Assembly (NCBI RefSeq): GCF_003856525.1
Contig: NZ_RJVQ01000003.1
Span: 310,001 to 374,000 of the forward strand
Reading direction: 5' to 3'
Length of the DNA stretch: 64,000 bases
Source: Vibrio viridaestus
GTDB lineage: Bacteria > Pseudomonadota > Gammaproteobacteria > Enterobacterales > Vibrionaceae
A program made the translations under genes and the position numbers. Within the stretch, counting starts at the first letter, position 1, and each line of letters begins with the position of its first letter. Positions 1-10,152 of the stretch are shown in pieces. Under the pieces are notes generated by a model. The model saw nothing but the letters and a program-made list of their open reading frames with translations. It was not told the DNA's origin and made no database searches.

Positions 1-1456
1 GAACACTTGCAACGCCATTTTCAACATACGCAGATCGAATCACGATACATGTGTCTAGATCGCCATGACCCGTTAAGTATCCAACCGCACCACCGTAGCT
101 TCCGCGACGTTCTTTCTCATACTGACGAACCAATTGCATTGCGCGAATTTTTGGTGCGCCAGTAAGCGTGCCCATATTCATGCAGGCTTGATAGGCGTGT
201 AAAGCATCAAGGTCTTCTCGTAACTGACCGACAACGCGCGAGACCAAGTGCATTACATGGCTATAACGGTCAACTTTAAGTAAATCGGCTACGTGTCTGC
301 TGCCGGCTTGGGAGATACGCGCAACATCATTACGCGCCAAATCCACTAACATCATATGTTCTGCGTTTTCTTTTTTATCAGTTCGCAGTTCCAGCTCAAT
401 GCGGCCATCAAGGTCGAGGTTAATCGAACCGTCTGCATTTTTCCCACGACCACGTGTGCCTGCGATAGGATAAATTTCAATCTGGTTAGTGTCTTTTTCA
501 TATTTGAGTGCACTTTCTGGAGAGGCACCAAACAAGGTAAAACGCTCGTCCTGCATGTAGAACATATATGGACTTGGGTTACTGGCTTTGAGCGATTTAT
601 AAGCAGCCAAAGGCGAAGGGCAAGGTAGTTGAAAACGTCTTGATGGTACAACTTGAAAAATATCGCCTTTAACAATGTAATCTTTTAGCTCAGAGACCGT
701 TTGGCAATAATCTTTATCGCTAATCGAGGTGGAAACACTCATATCGGCGACTTTGATTGCTTCTGGCAACGTTACAGGGTTGAGACATTGTTCGCTTATT
801 TGTGTTAAGCGGTTATTTAGTAATGTCAAAGGGGCATTATCGCTATCAAATATTGTTCCCTGAAGAATGCACTGTTCTGATTGATGGTCAATTATGAGTA
901 GCGTTTCAGCCACATAAAATACGTAATCAGGACACTGGTTGATAGACTTTGCTTCTCCCAGTGGTTCGAAATTAGCAACAAGGTCGTAAGCGAATAATCC
1001 GCCGATAAAAATGGCGTATTTATCTTCGTTATCAAGATGGAACGTTTGCTGAATCATTCGTAGTGCATCAAAGGGTGATGCTTGTTTTAGACGAGAGTCT
1101 TCGTCCAGATTACTGTCTGCTGCAGTAAAGTGTAGTGTGAGTGCATTTTCCTGAGTAGAAAACGAAATAGACTCATTTAATTTATCAGCTAGAAACTGAA
1201 TGAGGTTATGACCGTTGGTAGTTAATGCTTCAAATGTGACGTCCAGACCTTCGCAGACGATTCGTACTGCCGAGTCAATGAGTAGTAGGCTCTTGAGATC
1301 TTCTTTTGAATCAATCTCGGCAGACTCGAGAAGAAGGCTATCTGTTTTCTTTTCACACAACGTATGGAAAAGACTTGTAGGGTCAGAATAGTACGGGATA
1401 GATTGTCTGATGACGTTAATGTTCCCTTTATTTGTACCGTGTGCTGAGTTTTTCAT
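1..1456 (-). CDS. trpE: Anthranilate synthase component I, N-terminal part (gene runs off the window)
   Basis: Catalyses, with TrpG, chorismate plus glutamine to anthranilate, the first committed step of tryptophan synthesis in the cytosol. The reading frame is open from an ATG at 1456 to the window edge (about 485 codons). An LLES motif at residues 42-45 matches the tryptophan feedback-binding site of the TrpE N-terminal domain. The chorismate-binding domain is recognisable by IAGTRGRGKN, the DLARND segment and MGTLTGAPKIRAM. The gene lies directly downstream of a trp leader, attenuator and TrpR operator, so it is the first structural gene of the trp operon. Only the C-terminus is missing. 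The close relative PabB is less likely because of the LLES motif and the trp leader. Confidence 0.96.
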   Translation of the reverse strand, partial: MKNSAHGTNKGNINVIRQSIPYYSDPTSLFHTLCEKKTDSLLLESAEIDSKEDLKSLLLIDSAVRIVCEGLDVTFEALTTNGHNLIQFLADKLNESISFSTQENALTLHFTAADSNLDEDSRLKQASPFDALRMIQQTFHLDNEDKYAIFIGGLFAYDLVANFEPLGEAKSINQCPDYVFYVAETLLIIDHQSEQCILQGTIFDSDNAPLTLLNNRLTQISEQCLNPVTLPEAIKVADMSVSTSISDKDYCQTVSELKDYIVKGDIFQVVPSRRFQLPCPSPLAAYKSLKASNPSPYMFYMQDERFTLFGASPESALKYEKDTNQIEIYPIAGTRGRGKNADGSINLDLDGRIELELRTDKKENAEHMMLVDLARNDVARISQAGSRHVADLLKVDRYSHVMHLVSRVVGQLREDLDALHAYQACMNMGTLTGAPKIRAMQLVRQYEKERRGSYGGAVGYLTGHGDLDTCIVIRSAYVENGVASV

Positions 1457-1540
1457 CCGATATTCCCTAAATAATTTTCTTTTCTATGAGACACAGTTTA
1501 GAGTGTATTTATTACTTTTTCGGTACTGTGCTCAAACGAA

Positions 1541-1566
1541 AAAGGCCCGCTCAAAAGCGGGCCTTT
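1541..1566 (-). terminator. trp attenuator hairpin (segments 3:4)
   Basis: Perfect 10-bp inverted repeat AAAGGCCCGC / GCGGGCCTTT with a 6-nt loop, followed on the minus strand by a T-rich stretch. It lies between the leader peptide stop and the trpE start. An alternative antiterminator is visible: AAGCGG plus GCC (complement of 1586-1596, with a 2-nt bulge) can pair with GGCCCGCTT in the first arm and loop. A 1:2 pairing of GGCAT, over the Trp-Trp-His codons, with ATGCC is also present. This is the classical ribosome-stalling attenuation layout. Confidence 0.92.
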
Positions 1567-1582
1567 CATCAGGATTTATGCA

Positions 1583-1687
1583 CTAGGCATCCGCTTGATA
1601 GTTCAAGAAATTAATATGCCACCAACGCCAAGAGCTTAGCGATAGTTCGGTTGTGGCATTTAACAGTGACTTAAACTTATGTAGCAT
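1583..1687 (-). CDS. trpL: trp operon leader peptide (34 aa)
   Basis: Small ORF starting MLHKFKSLLN and containing Trp-Arg-Trp-Trp at residues 20-23, followed by a short tail and a TAG stop. Three Trp codons within four positions let a ribosome stall when charged tRNA-Trp is scarce, which would favour the 2:3 antiterminator over the 3:4 terminator just downstream. The ATG lies about 25 nt downstream of the trp promoter/operator; the ribosome-binding site is weak. The sequence differs from enteric TrpL, but vibrio leaders are also longer with clustered Trp codons. The gene is too short for automatic ORF calls. Confidence 0.9.
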   Translation of the reverse strand: MLHKFKSLLNATTELSLSSWRWWHINFLNYQADA

Positions 1688-1712
1688 AGCGAGATACCTG
1701 TTTTGTATTTGC

Positions 1713-1746
1713 GTACTAGTAAACTAGTTCAAGCAAAAAAAGTCAA
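1713..1746 (-). promoter_or_regulatory. trp promoter with TrpR operator
   Basis: On the minus strand, a TTGACT -35 box (complement of 1741-1746) and a TTTACT -10 box (complement of 1718-1723) are separated by 17 bp. The near-palindrome GAACTAGTTTACTAGTAC (1713-1730) covers the -10 and is almost identical to the enteric TrpR operator core. Tryptophan-bound TrpR should therefore block polymerase binding. Operator plus attenuator gives two-level control. Confidence 0.9.
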
Positions 1747-1776
1747 GCCTTAAATGGTCATTTTAATAAAAATATT

Positions 1777-2637
1777 ATGAAAATAGATTTACATAGTCAC
1801 ACAACAGCATCGGACGGTCGTTTGACGCCTTCTGAGCTTATTGCTCGAGCAATGGAGTTTGATGTTAAAGTCCTTGCCATTACTGACCATGATACGACGA
1901 ATGGGTTAGCTGAAGCTCAAGCGTATCTCAATAATTCAGATAATAACTCGCTTCAGCTGATCTCCGGGATTGAAATATCGACATTATGGCAAAACAAAGA
2001 TATCCATATCGTTGGACTTAATATTGACCCTCAATCTCCGATTCTTGTCAGCTTCATGGAGCAGCAAAAAGTACGTCGGCAGGAGCGGGCTGAGTTGATT
2101 GCTGAACGTTTGAGTAAAGCATTAAAAAATGAGCAAATATTGGATGAAGTAACAGAAATGGCTAACGGAGCATCTCTAACTCGGGCGCATTTTGCTAAGT
2201 GGTTAGTCGATCATGGTTACGTCAAAAATATTCAGCAAGTGTTTAAAAAATATCTCTCAAGAGGCAATACAGGTTACGTACCGCCAAACTGGGGTAGTAT
2301 GGAAGAAGCCATTGATATTATTCACCAATCTGGTGGTCAAGCTGTTCTAGCGCACCCAGGTAGATATGACTTAACCACCAAATGGGTAAAACGCTTAATT
2401 GGTGCGTTTGCAGAAGCTGGTGGGGATGCAATGGAAGTGGCTTTGCCGCAGCAAAGTCAACAAGATAGAAGAAATTTGTCCGATTATGCTATACAATACA
2501 ATTTATTAGCGTCACAGGGGAGCGACTTCCACTATCCAACAAATTGGTTGGAACTTGGAAGAAATTTATGGCTCCCAGCAGGGGTTGAACCCGTCTGGAA
2601 GGATTGGGGTCTTTCCCCGGACAAAATGGCTGAATAG
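1777..2637 (+). CDS. rnm: 5'-3' exoribonuclease RNase AM (PHP domain, YciV/TrpH family)
   Basis: The 286-aa PHP-superfamily protein starts with the metal-binding HSH motif (H6, H8) and D13, and has the ITDHDT motif near residue 40 and HPGR and GSDFH motifs in the C-terminal half. In E. coli this family (YciV, renamed RNase AM) trims 5' ends of rRNAs and dephosphorylates 3',5'-nucleotide bisphosphates. It is divergent from trpE and shares the control region with it, an arrangement known from enterics and vibrios. It is followed 18 nt later by yciO, probably in one operon. Length is normal for the family. Confidence 0.9.
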   Translation: MKIDLHSHTTASDGRLTPSELIARAMEFDVKVLAITDHDTTNGLAEAQAYLNNSDNNSLQLISGIEISTLWQNKDIHIVGLNIDPQSPILVSFMEQQKVRRQERAELIAERLSKALKNEQILDEVTEMANGASLTRAHFAKWLVDHGYVKNIQQVFKKYLSRGNTGYVPPNWGSMEEAIDIIHQSGGQAVLAHPGRYDLTTKWVKRLIGAFAEAGGDAMEVALPQQSQQDRRNLSDYAIQYNLLASQGSDFHYPTNWLELGRNLWLPAGVEPVWKDWGLSPDKMAE

Positions 2638-2655
2638 GCCTGTTGGCGAGGAGTA

Positions 2656-3279
2656 GTGATGAGCCAGTATTTTTATGTACATCCCGAGAACCCACAAACA
2701 AGACTAATTAATCAAGCGGTTGCAATTATTCGTAACGGTGGTGTCGTCGTTTATCCAACTGATTCCGGTTATGCTCTTGGTTGCCAGCTTGAGAACAAGC
2801 ATGCACTTGAGAAAATATGTCAAATCAGACGTTTAGATGACAAGCATAACTTCACATTGTTATGTCGTGATTTATCCGAATTATCGATTTACGCTCGTGT
2901 TGATAATGTGGCGTTTCGTTTACTGAAAAACAACACACCGGGGCCGTACACGTTTATTTTTAAAGGGACTAAGGAAGTTCCGAGAAGACTGATGAATGCC
3001 AAGCGCAAAACAATCGGTATTCGAGTACCGAATAACAAAATTGCGCTAGACTTACTGGAGGCGTTGGGCGAACCATTGATGTCGACATCTCTTATTTTGC
3101 CTGGTAACGATACGACGGAAAGTAATCCTGAAGATATTCGAGACCAACTGGAGCATGCAGTTGATGTTATTTTAGATGGCGGATACCTTGGTGAACAACC
3201 AACCACAGTCATTGATTTTAGCGAAGGCGAACCTGAAGTTGTTCGTGTAGGCTCTGGAGATATACAGCCTTTCGAATAG
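2656..3279 (+). CDS. yciO: YciO, Sua5/YrdC-family protein
   Basis: The 207-aa protein has the Sua5/YciO/YrdC fold signature: YPTDSGYALGC near the N-terminus, then KRKTIGIRVPNN and the ST-containing strand MSTSLILPG. Family relatives (TsaC, Sua5) make threonylcarbamoyl-AMP for t6A tRNA modification, binding ATP, bicarbonate and threonine. YciO is a paralogue whose main role is less certain. The order rnm-yciO-rluB is the usual one in this region and argues for YciO rather than TsaC. A strong terminator follows. Confidence 0.88.
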   Translation: MMSQYFYVHPENPQTRLINQAVAIIRNGGVVVYPTDSGYALGCQLENKHALEKICQIRRLDDKHNFTLLCRDLSELSIYARVDNVAFRLLKNNTPGPYTFIFKGTKEVPRRLMNAKRKTIGIRVPNNKIALDLLEALGEPLMSTSLILPGNDTTESNPEDIRDQLEHAVDVILDGGYLGEQPTTVIDFSEGEPEVVRVGSGDIQPFE

Positions 3280-3319
3280 TATTATTATGATGCTTTTTTC
3301 GCTAGAGTTTGAGATAATG

Positions 3320-3347
3320 TGCGACCGCCTAATGCGGTCGCATTTTT
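3320..3347 (+). terminator. Rho-independent terminator after yciO
   Basis: Perfect 9-bp stem TGCGACCGC / GCGGTCGCA with a 5-nt loop followed by five T residues, 40 nt past the yciO stop. It separates rnm-yciO from rluB. Confidence 0.9.
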
Positions 3348-3386
3348 CTATTCGACGTCTGAGAAGACGACATACAAGGTAAATAA

Positions 3387-4298
3387 ATGAGCGAAAAGTT
3401 ACAAAAGGTTTTAGCACGCGCAGGTCATGGTTCTCGCAGAGAATTAGAAGCGTTGATTCGTGCAGGTCGCGTAAGTGTTAATGGCAAGGTAGCTACTCTG
3501 GGTGAACGCCTAGAGGACGAAAACGCTGTTGTGCGTATTGATGGACATAATGTTTCAATCAAAGCACAAGAAGAAGTGATATGCCGTGTATTAGCTTACT
3601 ACAAACCTGAGGGTGAGCTGTGTACTCGTCATGATCCAGAAGGTCGCCGTACGGTATTTGACCGACTACCAAAAATCCGCGGGTCGCGCTGGATTTCTGT
3701 TGGTCGTCTGGATGCTAACACTTCTGGTCTGTTGCTTTTTACAACGGATGGCGAGTTAGCCAACCGTCTGATGCACCCAAGTCGTCAGGTAGAACGTGAG
3801 TATCTGGTTCGTGTATTTGGGGAAGTTAACGAAAACAAGATTCGTAATCTCGTAAATGGTGTTGAACTTGAAGACGGCGTTGCCCGATTTGAGGACATTG
3901 TTTATGCTGGTGGAGAAGGAATCAACCATACTTTTTACGTCGTTATCAACGAAGGTAGAAACCGTGAAGTAAGACGTCTTTGGGAGTCTCAGGACACAAC
4001 CGTAAGCCGTCTTAAACGTGTTCGCTATGGTGATATTTTCCTAGAAAAAACGCTACCTCGTGGTGGTTGGACTGAGCTCGAATTGAAACAGGTGAATTAT
4101 TTGCGTGAGTTGGTAGAGCTTAAGCCAGAGCAACGCACTATGATTGATCAAAATAAAGATAACACGTCAAGAAAACGTGAAAGAGCGCGTAGTCAGAAAA
4201 TTCGTCGTGCGGTCAAACGTCATGAAGAGCGAGTAAGTACTCCTCGAGGAAGAAGCACTGCAAAAAAAGCGGGTAACAAACAACAGCGTCGCCCGTAA
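3387..4298 (+). CDS. rluB: 23S rRNA pseudouridine(2605) synthase RluB
   Basis: Has an N-terminal S4 RNA-binding domain ([20 protein letters not shown]) and a RsuA/RluB catalytic domain with [14 protein letters not shown], in which D109 is the expected catalytic aspartate. The family isomerises U2605 of 23S rRNA in the cytosol. The last 50 residues are a highly basic Arg/Lys-rich tail, common in RluB and probably RNA-contacting. RluE/RluF paralogues are possible but the neighbourhood (after yciO) and the 303-aa length favour RluB. Convergent with cydC across a shared terminator. Confidence 0.93.
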   Translation: MSEKLQKVLARAGHGSRRELEALIRAGRVSVNGKVATLGERLEDENAVVRIDGHNVSIKAQEEVICRVLAYYKPEGELCTRHDPEGRRTVFDRLPKIRGSRWISVGRLDANTSGLLLFTTDGELANRLMHPSRQVEREYLVRVFGEVNENKIRNLVNGVELEDGVARFEDIVYAGGEGINHTFYVVINEGRNREVRRLWESQDTTVSRLKRVRYGDIFLEKTLPRGGWTELELKQVNYLRELVELKPEQRTMIDQNKDNTSRKRERARSQKIRRAVKRHEERVSTPRGRSTAKKAGNKQQRRP

Positions 4299-4326
4299 TT
4301 AGACAGTTTTCTATTGTTTCAAAAAA

Positions 4327-4353
4327 ACCTGAGTGATGAGCTCAGGTTTTTTT
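4327..4353. terminator. Bidirectional terminator between rluB and cydC
   Basis: Stem ACCTGAG / CTCAGGT with a 7-nt loop, flanked by seven A on the left and seven T on the right, so it can end transcripts from either side. Confidence 0.88.
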
Positions 4354-4373
4354 ATGTCGGAGATAAACCGTTT

Positions 4374-6095
4374 TTACAGCGTTTGATTTAATTGATAATA
4401 GCGACCACCTTGAGCCAATAACGCGTTATGGCTGCCGTACTCTACAACTTGTCCTTGCTCTATCAGACAAATGGAGTCCATCTTATCCAGATTGACTAGT
4501 CTGTGTGTGACAAACAACACCGTTTTATTCTCAAAATGTTTCATCAACAGGTTCATGATGCTTTGCTCTGTTGATTTATCGAGACCTTCGGTTGGCTCAT
4601 CTAGCAGAATAATATCACCGTCGTGAAGAAGGGCACGAGCGATACCAATACGACGCTTTTCACCGCCAGACAATTGTCTACCACCATCACCAAGCCATGT
4701 ATCAAGTCCAGCTTCTTTTAACAGCTTGTCCAAACCCACACTGGATAGAAGATCGCTAAGTTGCTCATCTGTTGAATCAGATTTTGCGATTAACAGGTTA
4801 TCTCTAAGTGACCCGTTTAGAATATCAACTCGTTGGCTTACAACGCTAATTGCTGCACGCAGTTGACTTTCGTTCCATTGGGTAAGATCAATACCACCAA
4901 TAGAGACTGAACCACGTTTAGGATCCCAGTAACGTGATAGTAGCTGAATCAATGTTGATTTCCCTGAACCGGTCTGACCTACAATAGCCAGCTTCTTCCC
5001 GGTCTGGATTTCAAGGTTGATGTCTTTGAGTGCGTAGGACTCATCATCTGAATAACGAAAATCAACGTTCTTAAATGCTATATCGAGATGGTTAATTTCG
5101 TTTTTCTCCGATTTAAATTCAACCTCAGGCTTAGCGTCGAGAACTTCATTTAGTCGGCGTGCTGATGAGAGTGTTTGCCCCAAGTATTGAAACGCACCGG
5201 CAATCGGCATAAGTAGCTCAAAACTCGCCATCGTGGCAAAAACCGCCATCGCGATAAGAGGATCTTGTTCTACGCCGGAATGAATACCATCACCCACGAC
5301 CCATAACATAAGTACCAGCGTCAGGCCGTTAGTTAACAGCAATAGTGCCTGAGCAAGACCCGTTACATGAGCATTGAACTTCTGCTTAGCAATGAGGTTA
5401 GTTTCATGTGTCGAGATACGATCACGATATTGTTCTTCTGCGCCGAATATACTTAATTCACTAAAGCCCTGAATCCAGTCCATTAACGCCACTCGGAACT
5501 TGGCTCGCTCGTCGGTCAACTCATATCCATTCTTCTTGCCTAATTTGTAGAAGAGAAATGGCCAACTGATGAGCAGAACTAATAAGATTCCACCTAAGAC
5601 CAATCCCATTTGCAGGTTAAACCAGCAGAGAAACAGAGTTAGGAAAATAATTCCGAATGTACCGACCAACATCGGGCTGATCAAACGTAAATAGACGTGG
5701 TCCATTGCGTCAACATCAGCAACCAGTCTATTTAATAAATCCGCATCACGAAGGTTGGCTACGCGCCCTGGAATCAGAGGGGATAATTTGTCGAAGAAGA
5801 AAATACGTAAATCAGCGAGTACTTTAAATGTCGCGTTATGACTGACTACTCGTTCACCCCAGCGACCTGCTGTACGTCCGATAGCGAGGCCACGGACAAA
5901 CGCGCCGGGAAGCATATAATTGAATGTTTCTCTTGCGATAGTCAGTCCTGCTATAGCCGACGCAGACAAGAACCACCCTGAGAGTGTTAACAGGCCTATT
6001 GACGCACAGAGCGTTAATAGCGCAAGTACCATACCCAGCGTTAGACCAAACCAATGTTTACGATACAGTTTTAAGAAAGGGATTAAATCACGCAT
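4374..6095 (-). CDS. cydC: Thiol-exporting heterodimeric ABC transporter, subunit CydC
   Basis: The 573-aa half-transporter has six predicted membrane segments in the first 300 residues and a nucleotide-binding domain with Walker A (VGQTGSGKST), signature LSGGEKRRIGIARALL and Walker B (IILLDEPTEG). CydDC exports glutathione and cysteine to the periplasm and is needed to assemble haem-containing cytochrome bd oxidase. The start overlaps the end of cydD by 8 nt, showing translational coupling. The pair lies between rluB and trxB. Confidence 0.93.
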   Translation of the reverse strand: MRDLIPFLKLYRKHWFGLTLGMVLALLTLCASIGLLTLSGWFLSASAIAGLTIARETFNYMLPGAFVRGLAIGRTAGRWGERVVSHNATFKVLADLRIFFFDKLSPLIPGRVANLRDADLLNRLVADVDAMDHVYLRLISPMLVGTFGIIFLTLFLCWFNLQMGLVLGGILLVLLISWPFLFYKLGKKNGYELTDERAKFRVALMDWIQGFSELSIFGAEEQYRDRISTHETNLIAKQKFNAHVTGLAQALLLLTNGLTLVLMLWVVGDGIHSGVEQDPLIAMAVFATMASFELLMPIAGAFQYLGQTLSSARRLNEVLDAKPEVEFKSEKNEINHLDIAFKNVDFRYSDDESYALKDINLEIQTGKKLAIVGQTGSGKSTLIQLLSRYWDPKRGSVSIGGIDLTQWNESQLRAAISVVSQRVDILNGSLRDNLLIAKSDSTDEQLSDLLSSVGLDKLLKEAGLDTWLGDGGRQLSGGEKRRIGIARALLHDGDIILLDEPTEGLDKSTEQSIMNLLMKHFENKTVLFVTHRLVNLDKMDSICLIEQGQVVEYGSHNALLAQGGRYYQLNQTL

Positions 6096-7878
6096 CTAAG
6101 TTCCCCTTATCTTGAGATTGGATTACTACATTAGCATTGAGCATCTGTTTAAACACACCCTCCGCTTGGCTTAGTTGGTCAAAATCACCAATTTGAATAA
6201 TTTTGCCGTCTTCGAGCACGAGGATCTGATCCATAGATTTTAGTGGGGCGAGCTGGTGAGTAACGAGCAATGTTGTCTTATTGATCGTTTGATTATCCAA
6301 GCCTTGCATCACTAACTGCTCGCTTTTTGCATCTAAGCTCGCTGTCGGTTCATCAAGGAGCCAGAAGGACCCATTTTGAATTGCTGCTCGCGCTACAGCA
6401 AGTCGCTGCGCCTGTCCGACGGAAAGTCCGCCCGAGCGATCCGAGATCAAGTAATCCATGCCATGCGATTCTATAAACTCAGAAGCGAAAGATTGATCCA
6501 GTGCTTCTTTGATGGTTTCTTCTGCTACATTATTCTTACCTAGCGTGACATTGTCACGAATTGAGCCGTGCAGTAATACAGGGTTCTGGCCGACCCAGCT
6601 TATCTGTTTACGCCATTCCGATAGATCAAGATCGTGCATTGGAACGCCGTTTATCAATAGTTCGCCTTTATACGGCATAAACCCAAGAATAGCGTTGATA
6701 AGTGAAGTTTTACCCGCGCCACTCGGACCAACAAGAGCAGTATGTTTTGAACTTGAAAGCTTAAAAGACACCGGACCGACAAGTGTTGATCCTGTTTCTG
6801 GATTTAAAACTTCAAGGTCACGCGCTTCAATCGATATGGTACTTGGGTTTGGAATGCTATTGCGTCCAAATTTGATTTCTTCAACTTCTAGGCTTAGGAA
6901 ATCGACGATACTTTCTGCTGCGCCCACTGCCTGTTGCTTAGCGTGATAGAAAGTGCCTAAATCACGTAAAGGCTGATAAAACTCTGGAGCCAAAATGAGA
7001 ATGAAGAGTCCGGAGAATAGAGTCACGCCCGCACCGTAATATCCAAAATTAAGCTCGCCTATGAAGCTAAAGCCAAAGTAAACCGCTGTTACAGCGATGG
7101 ATACTGAGGTGAAAAATTCCAGTACAGCTGAAGACAAGAATGCGATACGTAAGACATCCATTGTTCGTTCACGAAAAACATCGGATGCTGCACGCAGATG
7201 ATCGGATTCCGCTTTTGTCTTATCGAACATTCTTATGGTCGTCATTGACTGAAGACGATCGTAAAAATGTCCTGATAGTCGTTGTAGAGCTTTGAAGTTC
7301 TTACGACTTGCATCTGCTGCCTTGATACCAACCAGAGCCATAAAGAATGGAACGAGTGGGGCAGTAATCAGAAATATTAAACCCGCAGCCCAGTTTATTG
7401 GGAATACGACGACCAGGATGACAAAAGGGATAAACACAGACAGAGACATTTGTGGTAGATAACGGGCAAAGAAATCTTGCATGTTTTCTACTTGCTCGAG
7501 CGTTAAAGTCGCCCAGGCACCTGCAGGTTTACCTTTGATGTAGGCCGGACCCATTTCTCTCAGTTTATTTAGAATAAGCTGACGTATATAGATGCGGATT
7601 TCTTGTCCACATCTAAAACCAGCTAGCTCTCTGGCCCAAGAACAGAAGGCTCGACCAGCGATTAAGGCGATAAGACCAAAGAATTGGGGAATAAGTGTGT
7701 GTTTATCTACTGATTCGATAACAAGCTGATAAAGCATTGATGCTAATAAAGCGGCTTGCCCGATCAGAAAAAAACTTGAAAGAACACCAAGACCGACAGC
7801 GATCATTAACCAGCGCTTAGCCAGTTTACTTTGCTGACGTAGCCAAGTATTCAAGCGTTTTTGCTTTTTTCTATCCAT
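6088..7878 (-). CDS. cydD: Thiol-exporting heterodimeric ABC transporter, subunit CydD
   Basis: Half-ABC exporter partner of CydC: membrane domain followed by an NBD with Walker A (VGPSGAGKTS), signature LSVGQAQRLAVARA and Walker B (FWLLDEPTAS). The start is placed at ATG 7878 (MDRKKQKRLNTWLRQQSK), which matches the usual CydD N-terminus; an in-frame TTG at 7926 would add 16 residues without family support. The motif GPAYIKGKPAGAWATLTLEQ is typical of CydD. It is first in the cydDC operon and ends by overlapping cydC. Confidence 0.93.
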   Translation of the reverse strand: MDRKKQKRLNTWLRQQSKLAKRWLMIAVGLGVLSSFFLIGQAALLASMLYQLVIESVDKHTLIPQFFGLIALIAGRAFCSWARELAGFRCGQEIRIYIRQLILNKLREMGPAYIKGKPAGAWATLTLEQVENMQDFFARYLPQMSLSVFIPFVILVVVFPINWAAGLIFLITAPLVPFFMALVGIKAADASRKNFKALQRLSGHFYDRLQSMTTIRMFDKTKAESDHLRAASDVFRERTMDVLRIAFLSSAVLEFFTSVSIAVTAVYFGFSFIGELNFGYYGAGVTLFSGLFILILAPEFYQPLRDLGTFYHAKQQAVGAAESIVDFLSLEVEEIKFGRNSIPNPSTISIEARDLEVLNPETGSTLVGPVSFKLSSSKHTALVGPSGAGKTSLINAILGFMPYKGELLINGVPMHDLDLSEWRKQISWVGQNPVLLHGSIRDNVTLGKNNVAEETIKEALDQSFASEFIESHGMDYLISDRSGGLSVGQAQRLAVARAAIQNGSFWLLDEPTASLDAKSEQLVMQGLDNQTINKTTLLVTHQLAPLKSMDQILVLEDGKIIQIGDFDQLSQAEGVFKQMLNANVVIQSQDKGNLDA

Positions 7879-7935
7879 TGTTTTGAAGGCTTTCTTGTTA
7901 GAATGATGATAATGAAGTGGGAGCAATAGTATACA

Positions 7936-7967
7936 AAATAAAGCCCAGAGGAAACACCACTGGGCTT
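7936..7967 (-). terminator. Terminator after trxB
   Basis: Stem AAGCCCAG / CTGGGCTT (7941-7948 and 7960-7967) followed on the minus strand by TATTTTG. It lies 35 nt past the trxB stop and upstream of cydD, so cydDC probably has its own promoter. Confidence 0.75.
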
Positions 7968-8001
7968 ATCATTAGTATATTCTAACAAAAACGTATGCGA
8001 C

Positions 8002-9417
<1,416 letters not shown>

Positions 9418-10077
9418 ATGATTACCACAGAACATGACAACACGTTACATCTAACACACTTAAGTCAGAGTGCAGTAAGGGAACTCGCTCCTTCGTTTGA
9501 GCAATTACCTCATACCGAGCATGCCGACGGAAAATTTCGTCTTAGACGTTATTCGGTCATCCGCTTTGTTGATCAGCAAGTTGTACCAACGGAAAAGCAC
9601 GACTTTACTCAAAGTGAAACATACAATCACTATCAGGGTGGTGTGAAACGGAACTTCGAGCCATTATTAAATCGCACTATTGAAAGCAAGGGGTTAAAAG
9701 AGTTGTGCGAACTGTTCGTCGAATTAAATCATCTGCCCAATGGACAAGAAATTGAAATTCACCAAATGAGGATTGCGCCAGTATTTGATGAAACTCCTGT
9801 GTCACCAGAAGGTGTCCATCAGGATGGCTTTGACTGCATCGCTATGATTGGGATAAATCGGCAAAATGTGGTTGGCGGTGAACTTATGATTTATCAGGGA
9901 AATCATGATGCGCCGTTTTATCGTAAGGTACTTGATGACGGTGAAATTGCAATGCTTGCTGACCATGAACTTTGGCATAATGCCAGTCCTATTCGTGCGG
10001 TTAAAAATGATGGAGAAGGGCATATGGATGTGTTTGTTATGACAGCAAACCGCAACAGAGCGTTATATCATTCTTAG
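9418..10077 (+). CDS. 2-oxoglutarate/Fe(II)-dependent dioxygenase family protein (PF10014 type)
   Basis: The 219-aa protein has a facial-triad layout typical of 2OG-Fe dioxygenases: H134-x-D136 in GVHQDGFDC, distal H187 in LWHNAS, and R193 six residues later as the likely 2-oxoglutarate carboxylate ligand. The overall pattern resembles the PF10014 family, which includes L-isoleucine 4-hydroxylases and BsmA biofilm proteins, so free amino-acid hydroxylation is a reasonable guess. The substrate is not known. The ribosome-binding site (AAGGAG) is strong. It is monocistronic, ending in a clear terminator. Confidence 0.8.
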   Translation: MITTEHDNTLHLTHLSQSAVRELAPSFEQLPHTEHADGKFRLRRYSVIRFVDQQVVPTEKHDFTQSETYNHYQGGVKRNFEPLLNRTIESKGLKELCELFVELNHLPNGQEIEIHQMRIAPVFDETPVSPEGVHQDGFDCIAMIGINRQNVVGGELMIYQGNHDAPFYRKVLDDGEIAMLADHELWHNASPIRAVKNDGEGHMDVFVMTANRNRALYHS

Positions 10078-10089
10078 TGCTGAAAAATA

Positions 10090-10124
10090 AAAATGGGTTA
10101 GTCATCCGTGACCAACCCATTTTT
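10090..10124. terminator. Bidirectional terminator after the dioxygenase gene
   Basis: Long stem AAAATGGGTT-A-GTCA / TGAC-C-AACCCATTTT with a 4-nt loop and one internal mismatch, T-rich on both strands, between convergent genes. Confidence 0.85.
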
Positions 10125-10152
10125 GAGAGGAACTAAGTATATTGTCAGATAG

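Noticed and set aside
352-675. Two overlapping ORFs on both strands within trpE
   Set aside because: Both lie in alternative frames of the intact trpE reading frame.
6509-6946. 145-aa plus-strand ORF inside cydD
   Set aside because: Opposite-strand shadow of the ABC transporter NBD; no ribosome-binding site.
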